Assembly (NCBI GenBank): GCA_036936605.1
Contig: JAUPFV010000005.1
Span: 48,938,742 to 49,002,741 of the forward strand
From: Limnanthes douglasii subsp. nivea
Lineage: Eukaryota; Streptophyta; Magnoliopsida; Brassicales; Limnanthaceae
DNA length: 64,000 nt
Direction of reading: 5' to 3'
Of this stretch, positions 1-11,926 are shown piece by piece. The notes beneath the pieces are model-generated. The model was not told the origin of the DNA. It saw nothing but the letters and a program-made list of their open reading frames with translations, and ran no database searches. A program made the translations under genes and the position numbers. Every line of letters starts with the position of its first letter. Position 1 is the stretch's first letter.

Positions 1-169
1 AATACCCAACCACCTGCATTAAGTGTGGGTAATGAGAATTTACTGCTACCAGGCTGCTTAATTATCTCTCTACTCTCTACTCTCAACTCTAAACACATAA
101 CATCCACACACTACCATAAAACACCAAATAAATTACTAGCCTACCCTCAGGCGATTATTATCCTCACCA
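1..169 (+). repeat. LTR 3' portion, family N (partial)
   Basis: This stretch is the reverse complement of the first part of the LTRs at 23209 and 47840. It reads in the LTR sense direction from just inside the TATA region (AATACCCAACCACC) to the LTR end ATTATCCTCACCA at 169. No primer-binding site follows, so 169 is the outer end of a 3' LTR or of a solo LTR whose body lies left of the window. It shows that family N has a second copy close by. Confidence 0.8.
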
Positions 170-756
170 TACTTATCGTTAGATGCGTCGCAAACATCTA
201 GTTTGTTAATCTTTAATGAATGCGAAAGTGGATTTAAGGGTTTAGAACTTACCATGCTAGCATAGGTTCTTGAATGATTCGTATTCTGATTGTTCATGAT
301 TCGTAATATGACACTAACCATATCATATTACCCTATGTAATCGAAATAGGTAACTTGTGCTTAAAACCAATTGTACCTCAATTCATATAGACATATAGGA
401 TTGTCATGCAAGCGATGTCTGCTTAACTGCTATCTCTTTTGTGGTTATTTAAGTGGTTTGGTTTACGTGTACTGAAAGGTAGCGTATACTGATTTCGTGT
501 TATCTGATTAGTAATCGTAGTTATCATACATATTGATCAAGTATATTAATACTCTGAGTAAAATAAACAATGAAGTTAGGGTTCCATGTTTTCTCTCGCA
601 TAAGTAAACTCGTTAGTTAATCTAGTTAGTTAATTTGCTTAGTTATATTCATACTTTATTACTCGTTCAAGCATTAGTTTAATAATCATACATTGTTGCA
701 TAAGTGAATTCTTGTCTTATACACCTAGTCTTCGTGAGAAGGATCTTTCTTACTTA
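170..756. other. AT-rich stretch without recognised feature
   Basis: No convincing coding sequence or repeat match elsewhere in the window. It separates the family N LTR end from the decayed family H antisense ORF. Confidence 0.4.
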
Positions 757-3229
757 TTACTTGCTACTATTTGACCGCGTATACTTGCGTAAGAAAAGGA
801 CTAACACTATCTCTTCGGGTTGTTTTTGTACTAGAGATGTATTCCCCTCTGCTTTCTTCTTCACAAGATCCTCCAAATTGACCTTGTCCTCAGATAGAAT
901 CTTGATGGTTTTGTCACTAGCTTCTAATTGCTCCTTCAAATCTTTGATCTCATCAGAAGATGAAGTTTCCAGTTTGGAATACTTGGTCTGGAGATCTTTT
1001 TTAGTCTTTTTTTACTTAAGTAGTTTGGCAGACAAATCCTCTTTTTCTTTCTTCAGAGATTTTATGCTTTGTTGAGCGGTAGAGAGGCTACTCGTCAAGC
1101 TTTGGTTTGCTGTGGTCAGGGAAGCGAGAGTATTTGTTTGTTCTCTCACTTGTCTTTCCAGATTAACTACCGGACGGATGTAACCTAAGAGGGGATAACT
1201 CCGGGTGTCTTGCTCGTTTGATATCACAAAAGTCTCACCATTATGGGTCACAAAATTGGGCGAGTTGGCAGGACGATAAGGCCCCGCGAAGTCATCTTTG
1301 TCCTGATCATTAAAGTCATATTAATGTTCTAAAATGCATCAAGATTTACCTCTTCATCAGTAGTGGCCTGTTCAGAGTAAAGGTTGGGTAGAATTTCTTG
1401 TTACATAGTAGGATCAGTAGGAACCGGAGGATGAAGTTCAGAAGGATGTAGAATTATCTCTGAAACCAGAGTGACTTTCTTCTTTTTTGCAGCTTTTTCA
1501 TCACTGTTTTCTTTGCGTTTCTTATCTTTCTTCGTAATCTTTGGTGGGTTTTCTGATCCACCAGCCTCTTTGACGGTAAATTAACTGCTTCCAGCAGAAC
1601 ATCATTGATCCCTTATTGATTCTTCGAACAGGTCTCCTCCGTAGTTGGTTGAGATGGGTCAGTTGTGGTTTTCTTCTTTTTTTTATTCTTCATCTTGTCC
1701 AGATGACTATGGGTTTTGACCCTGGAAGGAAAGTAGAGCTTGGCGTCCTTAGCCTTAGTTCTCCTCATGATAACGTCTGCAGGAGGATGGGTCGTCAGTT
1801 CTTCCCATGTGAGGTCTCTTCTCTCTGTAGTGTTCCAGAGATGAGACCTCACAAAATTCTCCGAGATGAAACAGTTGCGGAAACCATTCCTCCATTTTTC
1901 CAAGGCCCAGCCGTTTAGCTTGGCGCAAGTGCTTCGACCTGCCTCTACATGATTTCTTCGCAAAAAGTGAAAAGAGACACAAGTCAGCTCAGAATAATCA
2001 CATATTATTTAAAAAAATAAGGAAAACGTAAATAAAACTTACTTATACTCTTACAACGACTAGTCGGTTAGCTTGGATTAGAGTCCACTTTTATCTTTTT
2101 CCCATTCTCCCAGGCTCCGCTGATAAACAATAATTGTGTCCTCCGTGGTTTTTCGGACTCCAGTAGGTCATTCACAACCTTGAAATCATTCCCCATATTG
2201 TAGTGGTAAAAGCGAATGTAGTGGTTCTTATAAAAATTCGCCACAGTAATGAATTGCTCCATTTGTAGTGGAATCTTGGACAGTCTGGAAGCCATTATGA
2301 CAGCCATCAGAGTGTACCATGCGTTCGGACTTAACTGACTCAAACATAGCTTTATCAGGTGAAAGTACCTGAATATCTCTGGATCTAAAGGAAACCGGAG
2401 TCCCCATTTCAGCATCTCTGTGTCGACCATTAGCTCGTTAGACTTGCAATCCATCGGAGTTTCCGGGGTGATCGGAATTCGCACTTTGACAGAATCAGGG
2501 AACCCCCAATTTGTACGAATACGACCCAATTCAGCGGTATGGGTGTATACGTAAGCTATGTTCTGAAGGGATATCAGTTACTTCACGTTGACTTTCTGGA
2601 AATTTGGCCCTATCATCCATTTCAGACACTTTGGAAGCATATCAGGATTGGATAGTCCTACTTTAACATTTCCCTTATGATCAGCTGTGGTTTTCTCCGT
2701 TTGTCCGAACGCCTCGAAAAGAGTATCTTCAATACTATCCCTCCATAGTTTCTTATATTACGATGAACGACTGTTTGGATGGCTTAGTTTCTGCCAGGGG
2801 CTTTACTGTCTCCGAAGTAGTATGTTTCGAAGAGCTAGAAGTGGACTTATCCTTAGATTGGCGAGTTATTCGACGAGGGATGTTCTTCTCAGGAGATTTC
2901 TTAGCGTCTGAACCCATGACAATGAAGGGTCAAGGTTTCCTAACACTGGAAACTTCCTTTTCTTTAAGGAGAGGGTTCTGAGATTCTTGAACACATGATC
3001 CTGATTGAAGAGGAGAAATAGTTGGAACAAAAGGCAATTTTCTGACCTTAGATGGCTTTGATGACGATGGACCTTGGTCTGTGTTTGCTTTCAGTTGATT
3101 GAGTTCTTGACAAAGAGAGACAGGAAGACCAACAGTGATTCTTTCCTCTCTTGCAACTTTTATCACTCTCTCCAATTCAAACAAATTTAGCCAACCCCCT
3201 TTTAACAGTGTGTATCTGGCTGTGAACAT
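757..3229 (-). pseudogene. Antisense extra ORF (aORF) relic of a Tat-lineage element, family H type
   Basis: Decayed copy of the extra ORF that some Tat-lineage Ty3/gypsy elements carry between pol and the 3' LTR, in antisense. The N-terminus (MFTARYTLLKGGWLNL) starts at 3229. The conserved middle lies at 2529-2068, with PLDPEIFRYFHLIKLC, NAWYTLM and SGAWENGKK, and matches the aORFs of element N at 25137-25600. The second-exon part (SHLWNTTERRDLTWEELTTHPP) lies at 1963-1613 and a coiled-coil segment at 1251-757. The middle resembles Pfam Transposase_28, 'putative gypsy type transposon'. Several frameshifts and stops break it, and the extreme C-terminus is absent. The biochemical role of this protein family is not known. 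Confidence 0.75.
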
Positions 3230-3700
3230 AAATTACTTAGGCACAATTTGAAAAATTACTAAGCTTTCTCTCTCTAAAAGTATTTGTGTTCTTGAATACA
3301 ATATAACATTGAAACTGATTTAAATAACTGTGAAAGTACAAGAGGTTACCTAGGGGAAGATAAACCGATCATAGCCATGATTAAAGGCTATAAAGCATAA
3401 GGATTATACCCTAAGTAACTTTCTAGCTTAGTAGGTATGAGGATCTAGGAGAAAACGGTTGAGAGGTCAAACCAGAGCTTGAGACGTGTCCCACGTAAAA
3501 AAAAAGACTCTTGAAATTCTTAACGGTAAAATCAGTCCTATCAAATTCCGATCTAGCTGACTTGAAATTTGTAACAAGAAAAAGTGATTTATTCAATTCG
3601 GATACAAAGGCATATCGGAAGAACATATTGGAAATGCATTGATTTTTATTTTTATGGGTTAGCTCTTCCAAAGATTCTTTGCAAGACCTAAAGGGGCTAC
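3230..3700. other. Leader/PPT region between aORF and 3' LTR
   Basis: Non-coding segment where the aORF promoter and leader would lie (minus strand). At its right end is a polypurine tract, TAAAGGGGCTAC (3689-3700), abutting the LTR start, which would prime plus-strand synthesis of a plus-oriented element. No other feature is visible. Confidence 0.5.
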
Positions 3701-4056
3701 TGATAAGGTCAGATATTTTTGACACGGCAACTTGCTTTTATCCGAAGGGCAATTCGGACCAAACCACTACTATAAGAAACTGAACAGGACAAATGTAGTG
3801 GAAAGTGACTAAGCTAGGTGCTGGTCATTTTATGTCTTGGGCTAATAGGTTCTTAAACTTGACCTGACTCCACAATCCAACCCAAAAGGCCCATGGGTCA
3901 TTAATTAAGTATAAACACCCCAACCGATTTCATTAATAAGGGTGATCATAATTTAATACAAGCACACACCTTAATTATCTCACTACACTCCACCTTAAAC
4001 ATTAAATTCCCAAAACACTTTACAAAATTACCATCAATCAGAAATAATCCTCACCA
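3701..4056 (+). repeat. 3' LTR of a family H element
   Basis: Begins TGATAAGGTCAGATATTTTT directly after a polypurine tract and ends AATCCTCACCA. It aligns along its length with the LTR at 19210-19579: both have GGCCCATGGGTCA, then a TATA motif (TATAAAC here at 3910), then CAAGCACACACCT. The preceding aORF on the minus strand shows that this is the 3' LTR of a plus-strand element whose gag-pol is not in the window. Confidence 0.75.
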
Positions 4057-4081
4057 ATTTACATATCCCAAACTTAAATAA

Positions 4082-7000
4082 GTTTTAAGATCTTTCCCCC
4101 AGTGAAAGCTCTTGAGAAGTCTCGCATTATCAAGACCAGAAATGATGCAAAGGACATGGTTAATCATGGTAGTCGTGTTGGCTTTCTGATTCTCGTGCTT
4201 CATTTTATGGCGAACAGTCTCATATTATAATTGAGGGAAGGATTTTTCAAATATCGTATCTGTTTGAGGTAGACCAATACCATGAATAGATGAGGTGAGA
4301 CAGATTCATATTTGAGAAGATGTGAATCTTAAAGAAGGAGCTGAAGAATACTTAAACTGCCCAAGTATGAGAACACTGAATGAGTATGTGATGAGTTGTT
4401 TCTTCACTATTACATAATTGGCACTTATAAGCCAATTGGAATTGTTTTCTTTGGAGAGCTGAGTCAGCGGGAATCCCGTTGAAAATAGATATCTAAAGCA
4501 GAAAGGAGCATTTCCTTGGAGTGACATTGTTCCAAGTCTTTTGAAATAGGTTGGAAATATTTCCTTCATTCTTAATAGATTTCCAGGTTTCTTTAGATCT
4601 AAATGAGCCATCTAAAGTGAGAGACCAATGAATTGTATCTGGATTGTTAGTCAACGTGATTTTCTTGATCTTGTCAATTTCAATAGAAGTAACACTATAT
4701 CTAAGCCTATCGATGTTCCAAGCTCATTTTGTCCAACAGTTCTTTACTTTATCTTTGTTTATATCCCACAACCAGCTTCTCTCATCATCATCATCAAAGT
4801 GAATGAAGGGATTTTGGAACACCAGCGATCTAACCAAAAGTCCATATTCCCAAGCCCAGGATTCTAGTAGATATACTTCTCAGCAGTGTCTCTAATCTTC
4901 CAAATTCTTGTCCATACTTTAAATGTCTATAATGGGATTAGGGCTAACATAGGGTGTATGTTATTATAGTATATAGATGAAGTAAGCGTGGCCAATAATG
5001 CATTTTGAGCTCTGAATATGAACCAAAGCTTAAGGGAAAAAACTAATTGCATCTCTTCAAGCTTTCTTAGATTCAGACCTCCCTCCTCATGAGGCTTTCA
5101 TAGCCTATCCTAATTAGACCAGGTAATAGTATGATTATTTTCTGTATTTCCCCATAAGAACTTGTTGTAAAGTCTTTCAATTTTCCTGATTACAGAGATG
5201 GGAAAAGTCTTGTGTTGAATTAAGAAGATGAGGAAGGCAGTAAGAATGGTTTGAATCAGTGTCAATCTACCAGCAAAAGAGAGAGAGATACCTTATCCCA
5301 ATCAGTATTATTCCTTATGTTAGAGGCCATGTCTTCACAGTTGATGATCCTAGTTGAATAGTTGATAGTTGAGCCCATATATTTGAAACGTAAATTTGTA
5401 TGATTAAATCCCAGAATTTTCTCTTCTGTATAGTTCTATGAGTAGTCATGTTAGGAGGTACAATGATCTTAGATTTGTTGATCTTGATGAATTGTCCCGA
5501 GACATTTCGATAGTGATTAAGGAACTTCTTTTTCTAATGAATGGAGGAGACCGAGCCATTTCTAAAGACTATAAAGTCATCAGAATTATCAAGACAATCA
5601 ACGTATAGGTTTCCTCTGGATTTGTATCTTGAGTTAGGATTTTCCCCAGAGATCTTCTTGATTCCTCTGATTAAGTATTCCTCATCCAAAATAAAGAGAC
5701 TTGGGGAGAGATGGTCTCCCTGTCTCAGGCCCTGAGTGTTATTGAAATACCCTTTCATTTCCCCGTTGATGATGATTGATGAATAGACATTTGATATGAA
5801 CTTATTCACCATGTACAAAATGTTAGAGTTAAATCCAAAATAAAGAGAGTATTTTAAGAAGAAACCTGAAATTAAACCTGTCAAATGCTTTGGCTATGTC
5901 AGTCTTGAAAATCACGTTATTTACCTTGACTTTTGAATTGCGATCATGACTAAGCTCTTGAGCTATCAAGATGGTCTCATGAATACTTCTGCCTTTCACG
6001 AAAGCTCCTTGTTCTTTAGAGATCAGATTAGGTAGAATGTTGGCAAGTCTATTGTTGATTGTTTTAGCAATAATTTTGCTCAACATTGTAGTAAGACTAA
6101 CAGGCATGTACTCCTCCCATGTATTAGAATGATCAGTCTTAGAAATTAGACAAATAACAGTGGCTTGAATGCCTGGTGGCAGAGGACAACCTTTGAAAAA
6201 ACACTAGATTACATCACATAAGTCTTTGTAGATGATGGGATATCATAATCTAAAGAATTCACAATTAAAACCATCAGGATGTGCTGCAGAAACAAAGCTA
6301 AGAGAGTTAATAATACCCTGAATTTCATTCTTATCAGGAATAGCTAGCAAATTTGAATTATCTTCATTGGTGACTAGCTTAAGGATTGGATCATTTTGAA
6401 TATTGCTATCATTATCATTCTTATTTTCAGACAATAGAGATTTGAAATAGTTCAAAGCAGAGGCACTGATGTCCTCCTGAGTATCAAGCCAATTATCTTC
6501 ATCCTGGATTCTGTTAATCCTGTTCGTCTTAGCCTTTTTTGACAAAATTATAAAAAGCAATTGTATTTCTATCACTGTCCTTCAACCACAGTGAATTAGA
6601 TTTTTGTCTCCAATAAGCTTCCTCTCGATCAAGAAATGATAGATGAGAATTCATAGCCTCATCAAGAAGGATCTTGTTTGTTGGAGAATGAGAGGCTTAC
6701 TAATTAGTCTATCTGAAGTTAATCTCATCCTCGAAATTCTTTATAGCATCAAACACGTTTCCAAAAACCTTCTTGTTCCAGTCTCTCAAGTCAGCTTTAT
6801 GTCTTTTTTTAAACCAGTATCTTTGAAGAGGATTTCCGTCAATATCTTCAGCCTAACTTTTTTCAACAATCTCCATAAACCCAGGATGCATGACCCACAT
6901 ATTCAAAAATTTGAAGGAGGATTTAGTATTCTCAAGATTAGATGAGATAAAGATATATTTATAGGGGAATGATCAGAGCAATTTCTTCCTAGATGATTCA

Positions 7001-7640
7001 CAACATTAATATCAAAATAATTTATCTAAGAAGAGTTAAACAACACCTTATGAAGCCGTTTCCATTTGCTGCCATTAGACCGGGTAAATCTTGAGCCATT
7101 AAACCCAGCATCCTGAAGATTGCAGTCCATAATTGCATTGTTGAAGTCTTCAATACTTCTGAGGTTAATAGTATTACAGGATAGTTGTTTATTAGTGCTT
7201 GTAGTTGAGTTAAAATCTTCAAATATGATCTATTCTTTTAAAGGATCATCAACAGCCATGAGGATGTCCCAAAGATCCATTCTATGGTCTTTTCTACATT
7301 TAGCATAGATTACTGATACTCTGAAATCCTTGTCAAAGGTAGTATGATGAATGTTTAAGTGCAGAATCTGGTCATCATTGAAAAGCACTTCCACCTTAAA
7401 ATTATAATGCCACATCACCCAAATATTGTTATTGACATTAACAGTAAATCTCATGAAGTTCAGTTTTGAGCTATTATTTGAAGGTTTGAAGAAGGAATCA
7501 TTAGTTCCTGGATGACCACAAAACTTGGTCTAATAGATTTGATTAGTGATTTCAATCTTTTTATTGTGTTTTTGTTCCCTAACCCTCTTACGTTCTAGTT
7601 AAGAATGGATACAGTTATTTAATGGAATAAGAGGTTTTTG
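4082..7640 (-). pseudogene. LINE ORF2 relic: endonuclease, reverse transcriptase, zf-RVT
   Basis: Would nick target DNA and reverse-transcribe the LINE RNA at the nick. Endonuclease pieces lie at 7454-6960, with VSVIYAKCRKDHRMDLWD, FTRSNGSKWKRL and the C-SDH-like box CSDHSPI. RT pieces follow: NEIQGIINSLSFVSAAHPDG (6340-6250), KTDIAKAFDRFNF (5910-5860), GLRQGDHLSPSLFIL (about 5735-5690) and DDFIVF (about 5580-5562), the remnant of the catalytic Y/F-x-DD box. The zf-RVT segment is near 4600-4300. At least five frames are needed to follow it, so it is a pseudogene. Family assignment is firm; exact ends are not. Confidence 0.82.
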
Positions 7641-9004
7641 TGGCTCTCTTGAGCTTGATCAGTTTAGATGAGGTTGGCCCAATTGTATTCCAGCTTTTGA
7701 TTTTCTTGTTTTTCTTTGCTTCATTCTTTCTGACTCGGCGTCTTTGTCTTTAATTTCGTGAACAGGAGAACCATGAAGGCTACACACATTATCTTTAGAA
7801 GGAGATAAGATAGATTCAGTGGGCAGTTGGCTATCAAAAAATGATTTTATGTCAATAGTACGTAAAGCCTCAATGATTTCTGATTCTTTGAGAATGGAGG
7901 TGGAGCTTGAGTTATTGATTCTTGAAGCAGTTTCTTGCTTATCAAGGGTTGCTTTAACATTTCTCGGGTTAGACTTTAAACTTCCTTTTGCAGAGTTATC
8001 ATTGTTATTCATATAGTCTTCTCTGTTGTCAGTAGCTTCATCGCTGTTGACTACAATGGATTTCAATTTTGGGGTAGATTCATTCACTGCTTTAGGATTA
8101 TGAGGTAAAATATTCTTTGTAACATTGTTTTGTGAAGTATAACTTTTTTTACAGTCAGATTTGGAATGTCCAATGTGAGAGAAAATGTTGCAATAATTAG
8201 GAAGATCTTCATAGAAAATACTGATCCAGAGACTATCTTCTTCTTCAAACTTTATCAGGAATTTCTGTATAAGAGGCTTAGAAATATCTATTTCCATCCA
8301 GATTCTACTGCAGTTTTGCTTGGCTCTATTGGTTGAAGGAACGCAGATTCTCAGGGGGAGAGCCAATAGCTTTATCTGTTTCCTCTATTGTGCCTCATTG
8401 AACATAAATTCTATGAGATTAGCTAGAGTAACCCAGACTGGTGTGAATGGACATTCTTGATTTGGATTAAACTGGGGAGTCCATTTCAACAATCTCATAG
8501 TTTTGTTGTCAATATCCCCAAAATTTATGTGCCATAGTTTATTGAAGTCTTCCTGGTTGTCAAATTTGATGAAGATATGCTTATAGTCCCATATCGTAAG
8601 ATTGTAGTATCCAGTAAATTTAAATCTCCCCACAAAGCTTCTGATGATTTCCAAAGAAGGTTTGCCAGTAGTAAATTTTCCTAGTAGCGTGTGTTTAGAA
8701 AGTTTAATCAGAGCTTCCTTATCTTTGGCATCAAACTCGATAACTAAATGATCGTTGTTGTGGGATATAAAAACATTGTTGTGCTGAAAACTTGTGATTT
8801 TGGCTTTAAGGATTCTGCGTACGATGAAGAGTTCTTGGTTTTTAAGTTTTCTTTGTTAAAATATTCGAAAGCAGTGTTGTTCCCAATGTTGGCATTGTCA
8901 CCAACCATTGTGGAAGAGTGGTTTATTTTTCTGGAAGGATCAGATCGACCAAAATTTTGAGAAGATTTTCTGAGCAGGGGAAATTCCAAATCGAATGAGG
9001 CCAT
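7641..9004 (-). pseudogene. LINE ORF1 relic (DUF4283 + zinc knuckle)
   Basis: RNA-binding Gag-like protein of plant L1 elements. The ATG at 9004 begins MASFDLEFPLLRKSSQNF. After a frameshift near 8740 the DUF4283-like segment runs 8654-8385 (SFVGRFKFTGYYNL, WTPQFNPNQECPFTPVWV). It ends with a stop and continues in another frame at 8366-7659 with the knuckle YCNIFSHIGHSKSDC, where one expected Cys position is changed, and a charged Ser-rich tail. The start is chosen because it is the first ATG after the non-coding leader and matches the usual N-terminal placement. Confidence 0.75.
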
Positions 9005-9204
9005 GTTTCCGGGTAGAGATCTTGTTGGGTTACTCGATTTAGGCGTGGGTGTGATCTTTCATTCATCCATGATGAAGATGAAACAGATTCAACCAGAGAT
9101 CAAGTTGTCATTAATGGCAGAAGCAAGAAATGCAGGCTTTGTTTTTTTAGAGAAAGAACAAAGCAAGAAGTAATTAATCGCTCCAAAATTGAGCGAATCG
9201 GCTT

Positions 9205-9480
9205 TTACCTCATATATCAAAATTATAATATTTAGAATGTTAATATATACAATAAAAGCTCTTGATAATACAACGGTTTAATTCAATGCAACACTTCAGA
9301 AATTCTTTAAAGTGATTTTTTCTATCAGATTTACAAGATAATTTTTTTTGTCTAAAAGGTATGACATTTATTTTTATATAAAAAATAAAACTCCAGTTAT
9401 AATATATTATAATGTATTTTTCTAACTTAAATACGACTTTGTAGTGTTTTTTTAAGATGAATAGTTTTTTTCCATCATTT
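9205..9480 (+). repeat. S-block repeat fragment
   Basis: AT-rich sequence that recurs at about 14190-14450 (shared strings such as CAATGCA.CACTT.AGAA.TTC and ATCAGATTTA.AAGATA) and, weakly, at about 11030-11200 and 54700-54800. It is part of the composite repeat carrying DRM fragments. It abuts the 5' end of the LINE. Confidence 0.5.
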
Positions 9481-9689
9481 CCAAATTATACGACTGAAAA
9501 TAAAATAACAAAAACGCGAAAAAAAAATTATTAAAATTCAGAATGTTTTTTATTTAAAATCAACAAAATTTATACACAAAGCATGTCCTGTCATTCGAGC
9601 CTTAGGAAATCAAATTGGTAAGAATTTGATCAAATCTGCAATTCTATTTTAAATACCGAGATGAATAAAGACTGAAACCTATTTTAAAT

Positions 9690-10170
9690 ACTGAGGTGAA
9701 TAAATAATGAAACGACGAAATTGGTTATTGGTAACCAAACCTATACCTATGAAATCGATTTGAAACTGAACTGGTAGAACAAATAAACTAATAGATCGTA
9801 TCCAAACCGAAACCGAAAAAACCATTCAATCGGGTAGAATCCATACGAAGTCGAACTAGTAAAAACGTTAGAGCCGATTGGTTATTTTTTAATTTATGTT
9901 TTATATTTTATATTATTGCCAAAATTATTAGATAAAGTACAGTTCAAAATTTATTAAATAAAAATCAAATTATAATTATATTTAATTTGTTTTATAATAA
10001 ATCGTGCCAAACAACGTACAAAATGGATAAAATTATACTGAACCGAAATAGAACCATACCAAACCGAAATAGAAATAGAATTCGAAACCGGCCAAACCAA
10101 ATCTAAATAATATCGAGTTGGAACCAGAATTGTACCAAATCAAAAATTTAGCGGCTCATTTGAATTATAA
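9690..10170. repeat. P-block: AACCGAA-rich dispersed repeat, copy 1
   Basis: Contains many AACCGAAA/AACCGAAT words around an AT-rich core (TATATTATTG.CAAAATTATTA). A second copy with the same core and the same neighbours is at 53540-53890, so it belongs to the larger composite repeat. Non-coding. Confidence 0.55.
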
Positions 10171-10179
10171 AAACTAAAT

Positions 10180-11220
10180 ACAAAATATGAGTTGTTTTAG
10201 AATACAAATAGTCATTAGTAATTTTAATTTTTTCGGTTACTTATTTGATACTTGTTTTCTAATATCCGTGTTATCGAGTAATGATTTATTGGCGTCCGAA
10301 TATCTATTGCTGGTAACACCTTGGAAAACTGATGCCTTTAAGGAATATAATAATAAGAAGAAGAATAGTAACAGCTTAATGTAGTATATTTATTAAATTA
10401 AATTTGTGTTTATTTATATTTGGATTTGAAGACGCCTACTAAAATTAATTCTTACGGAAAGAGTGTGTTTACTTTATTTTATGGGACTGAATTAAGATAT
10501 AGACACTACTATTTATAATTATAAGGATTGAATTAAGGTATCATACTCGCTTTCACTTAATTTTAATTTTAAGGTTCATTTGTTGTCCGAATCAATAGCT
10601 ATCTTTTTGGTTTCTGTCAATTACACTATTTTAGTGTTATAATTTGGGGTTTTATGGATATCAGGTTTCCACGAATCAAAGATCGTCCCATAACGATAGA
10701 TAGTAAAAAAATTCCGGAACAAACGAGAGTAGTGAGAAATGTAATACGCAGACCGGCCTGTGTTCTCTTTAAACCAGTTTTTTATGTTTTCAATGTATGT
10801 GCCGACAAGAGTCAGTCTTACTTCTATTACAATCCGTATACATGCTGTAAATTATGGGTAATTATGACATAATTGATTTTTAAATAAAGAACTACCTTCT
10901 TTTATAGAAATGACGATGGCCGATGGGTAATTATGCATGTTTGTCTTGTACATTATTTGTACACCAAATTTATTTTAAATACTAGTATATATAAAAAATA
11001 ACTCATTTCCGTTCTATATATTCTGGCGTTATACAAAATAAATTTAGATCCAATGCATTATTTTAAAAATTCTTCAGAAATTCATTTTCTATCAGTTCCA
11101 AGAGAAATATAACTTCTATTTAAAGAACACCGTAATTATTTTATTTTAAAATATATATATATATAAATTAACATTTTTTTTTAATCAGTAAAAGAACAAC
11201 ATTTTATTTATTCATGGTTC
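10180..11220 (+). repeat. QS-block, copy 1 (long direct repeat)
   Basis: One of four related blocks in the same orientation (others at 13190, 53920, 58141). Shared words include GAGTGTGTTTACTT, ACGAATCAAAG, ACAAACGAGAG and AGTGTAATA. The segment at 10730-10870 keeps a readable frame (FYVFNVCADKSQSYFYYNPY) that recurs in the other copies, so the block contains a piece of some gene I do not recognise. Copies 1 and 2 flank the DRM pieces here; copies 3 and 4 flank them at the second locus. Confidence 0.55.
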
Positions 11221-11409
11221 ATGCCTGAGCTAACGTGGAATAAACAAACATACCTTGGAAACTTAAAAGCATCACCAATATCAACATACATGTGAATTGA
11301 TCATTAATTGAGTTGTGAACCCAGTGTTAAATACTAGATAAACAAACTACTCTACATTCTTGTATATATCTTAACATTATATCTGGAATACAGAAATAGT
11401 GGGATGAAT
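11221..11409. repeat. R-block, shared by both DRM loci, copy 1
   Basis: Reads in parallel with 55315-55515: AAATACTAGATAAACAAACTACTC, TTCTTGTATATATCTTA and GGGATGAATGCTCACC occur in both. It lies immediately downstream (minus strand) of the DRM fragment, so it may be the former 3' flank or 3' UTR of the captured gene. Non-coding here. Confidence 0.5.
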
Positions 11410-11620
11410 GCTCACCCAGGCCTCAAGTCCGTCTATTGTATGCCTATTACTGCCACCAACATTGTTGCAATGACTCCCACCAACAACTAAATCAAACCCT
11501 CCATATGTGTTGTTCATTCATTCTACTCTTCTGGTTGGTTTGCTCCCACCAGCTTCTTTGAATGTCACGGTTAACTTCAGAAATCTCAACCGAGGCGACT
11601 GTCCTTAGACAAGTTAGTGC
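11410..11620 (-). pseudogene. DRM (fragment): DRM-type cytosine methyltransferase fragment, catalytic core
   Basis: DRM enzymes are plant de novo DNA cytosine methyltransferases guided by 24-nt siRNAs. The minus strand reads VEISEVNRDIQRSWWEQTNQ (about 11600-11540) and, after a short break, YGGFDLVVGGSHCNNVGG (about 11507 leftward). The second segment covers the region of the catalytic Pro-Cys motif of DRM proteins, here changed to His-Cys. It continues the fragment at 12560-13185 after about 960 bp of intervening sequence. It cannot make an enzyme. Confidence 0.85.
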
Positions 11621-11673
11621 CTTGTTTATGGCAACTTGTAAGCCCCCACATCAAAGAGAGAATACTATTAAGA

Positions 11674-11926
11674 AGGTTTCCCCTCTTTCCCCTTCCTCAT
11701 TCCACCATACACGAACCTGTGACAGAGGAAATGGTGGCCTTCGTGGGATCCACGAACAAAGTTGAGCTGCTTACAAACTTCCATTGCTAGTGTGAGACTC
11801 ACAGATAGGATCCGCAAGGCTTTACAAAGGTATGTCCTCGAGTAGTGCCGGAAGTGGAACTTGGTATGGGTTCGAAAGAAGGAGCTGCACCCCCGGAACC
11901 TGATGAGATTGAAATGCTATTGGGAT
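11674..11926 (+). repeat. DRM inverted repeat, arm 1
   Basis: Plus-strand copy of the DRM segment that lies on the minus strand at 12752-13009. Both arms share changes that the second locus lacks: a 39-bp in-frame loss after GCAAGGCTTTA, and TAG in place of CAG in the LEQCRKW region. The inversion therefore arose by copying within this locus. By eye the arms differ at roughly a dozen positions plus one small gap. Confidence 0.85.

Larger units (their letters stand above)
4082..9190 (-). mobile_element. Degraded L1-type LINE (non-LTR retrotransposon)
   Basis: On the minus strand the order is 5' leader (9190-9005), ORF1 with DUF4283 and a CCHC-like knuckle, then ORF2 with endonuclease, reverse transcriptase and a C-terminal zinc-binding domain. 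This is the layout of plant L1 elements. The left edge is close to the family H LTR and no clear poly(A) tail (poly-T on plus) or target duplication is visible, so the 3' end may be truncated. Multiple stops and frameshifts make it inactive. Confidence 0.85.

Noticed and set aside
1616..1918. 100-codon plus frame as a separate gene
   Set aside because: It lies opposite the aORF relic, whose motifs on the minus strand explain the region.
3265..3290. AAGCTTTCTCTCTCTAAA shared with the aORF leader at 24270
   Set aside because: Opposite orientation relative to the aORF and low complexity; judged coincidental.
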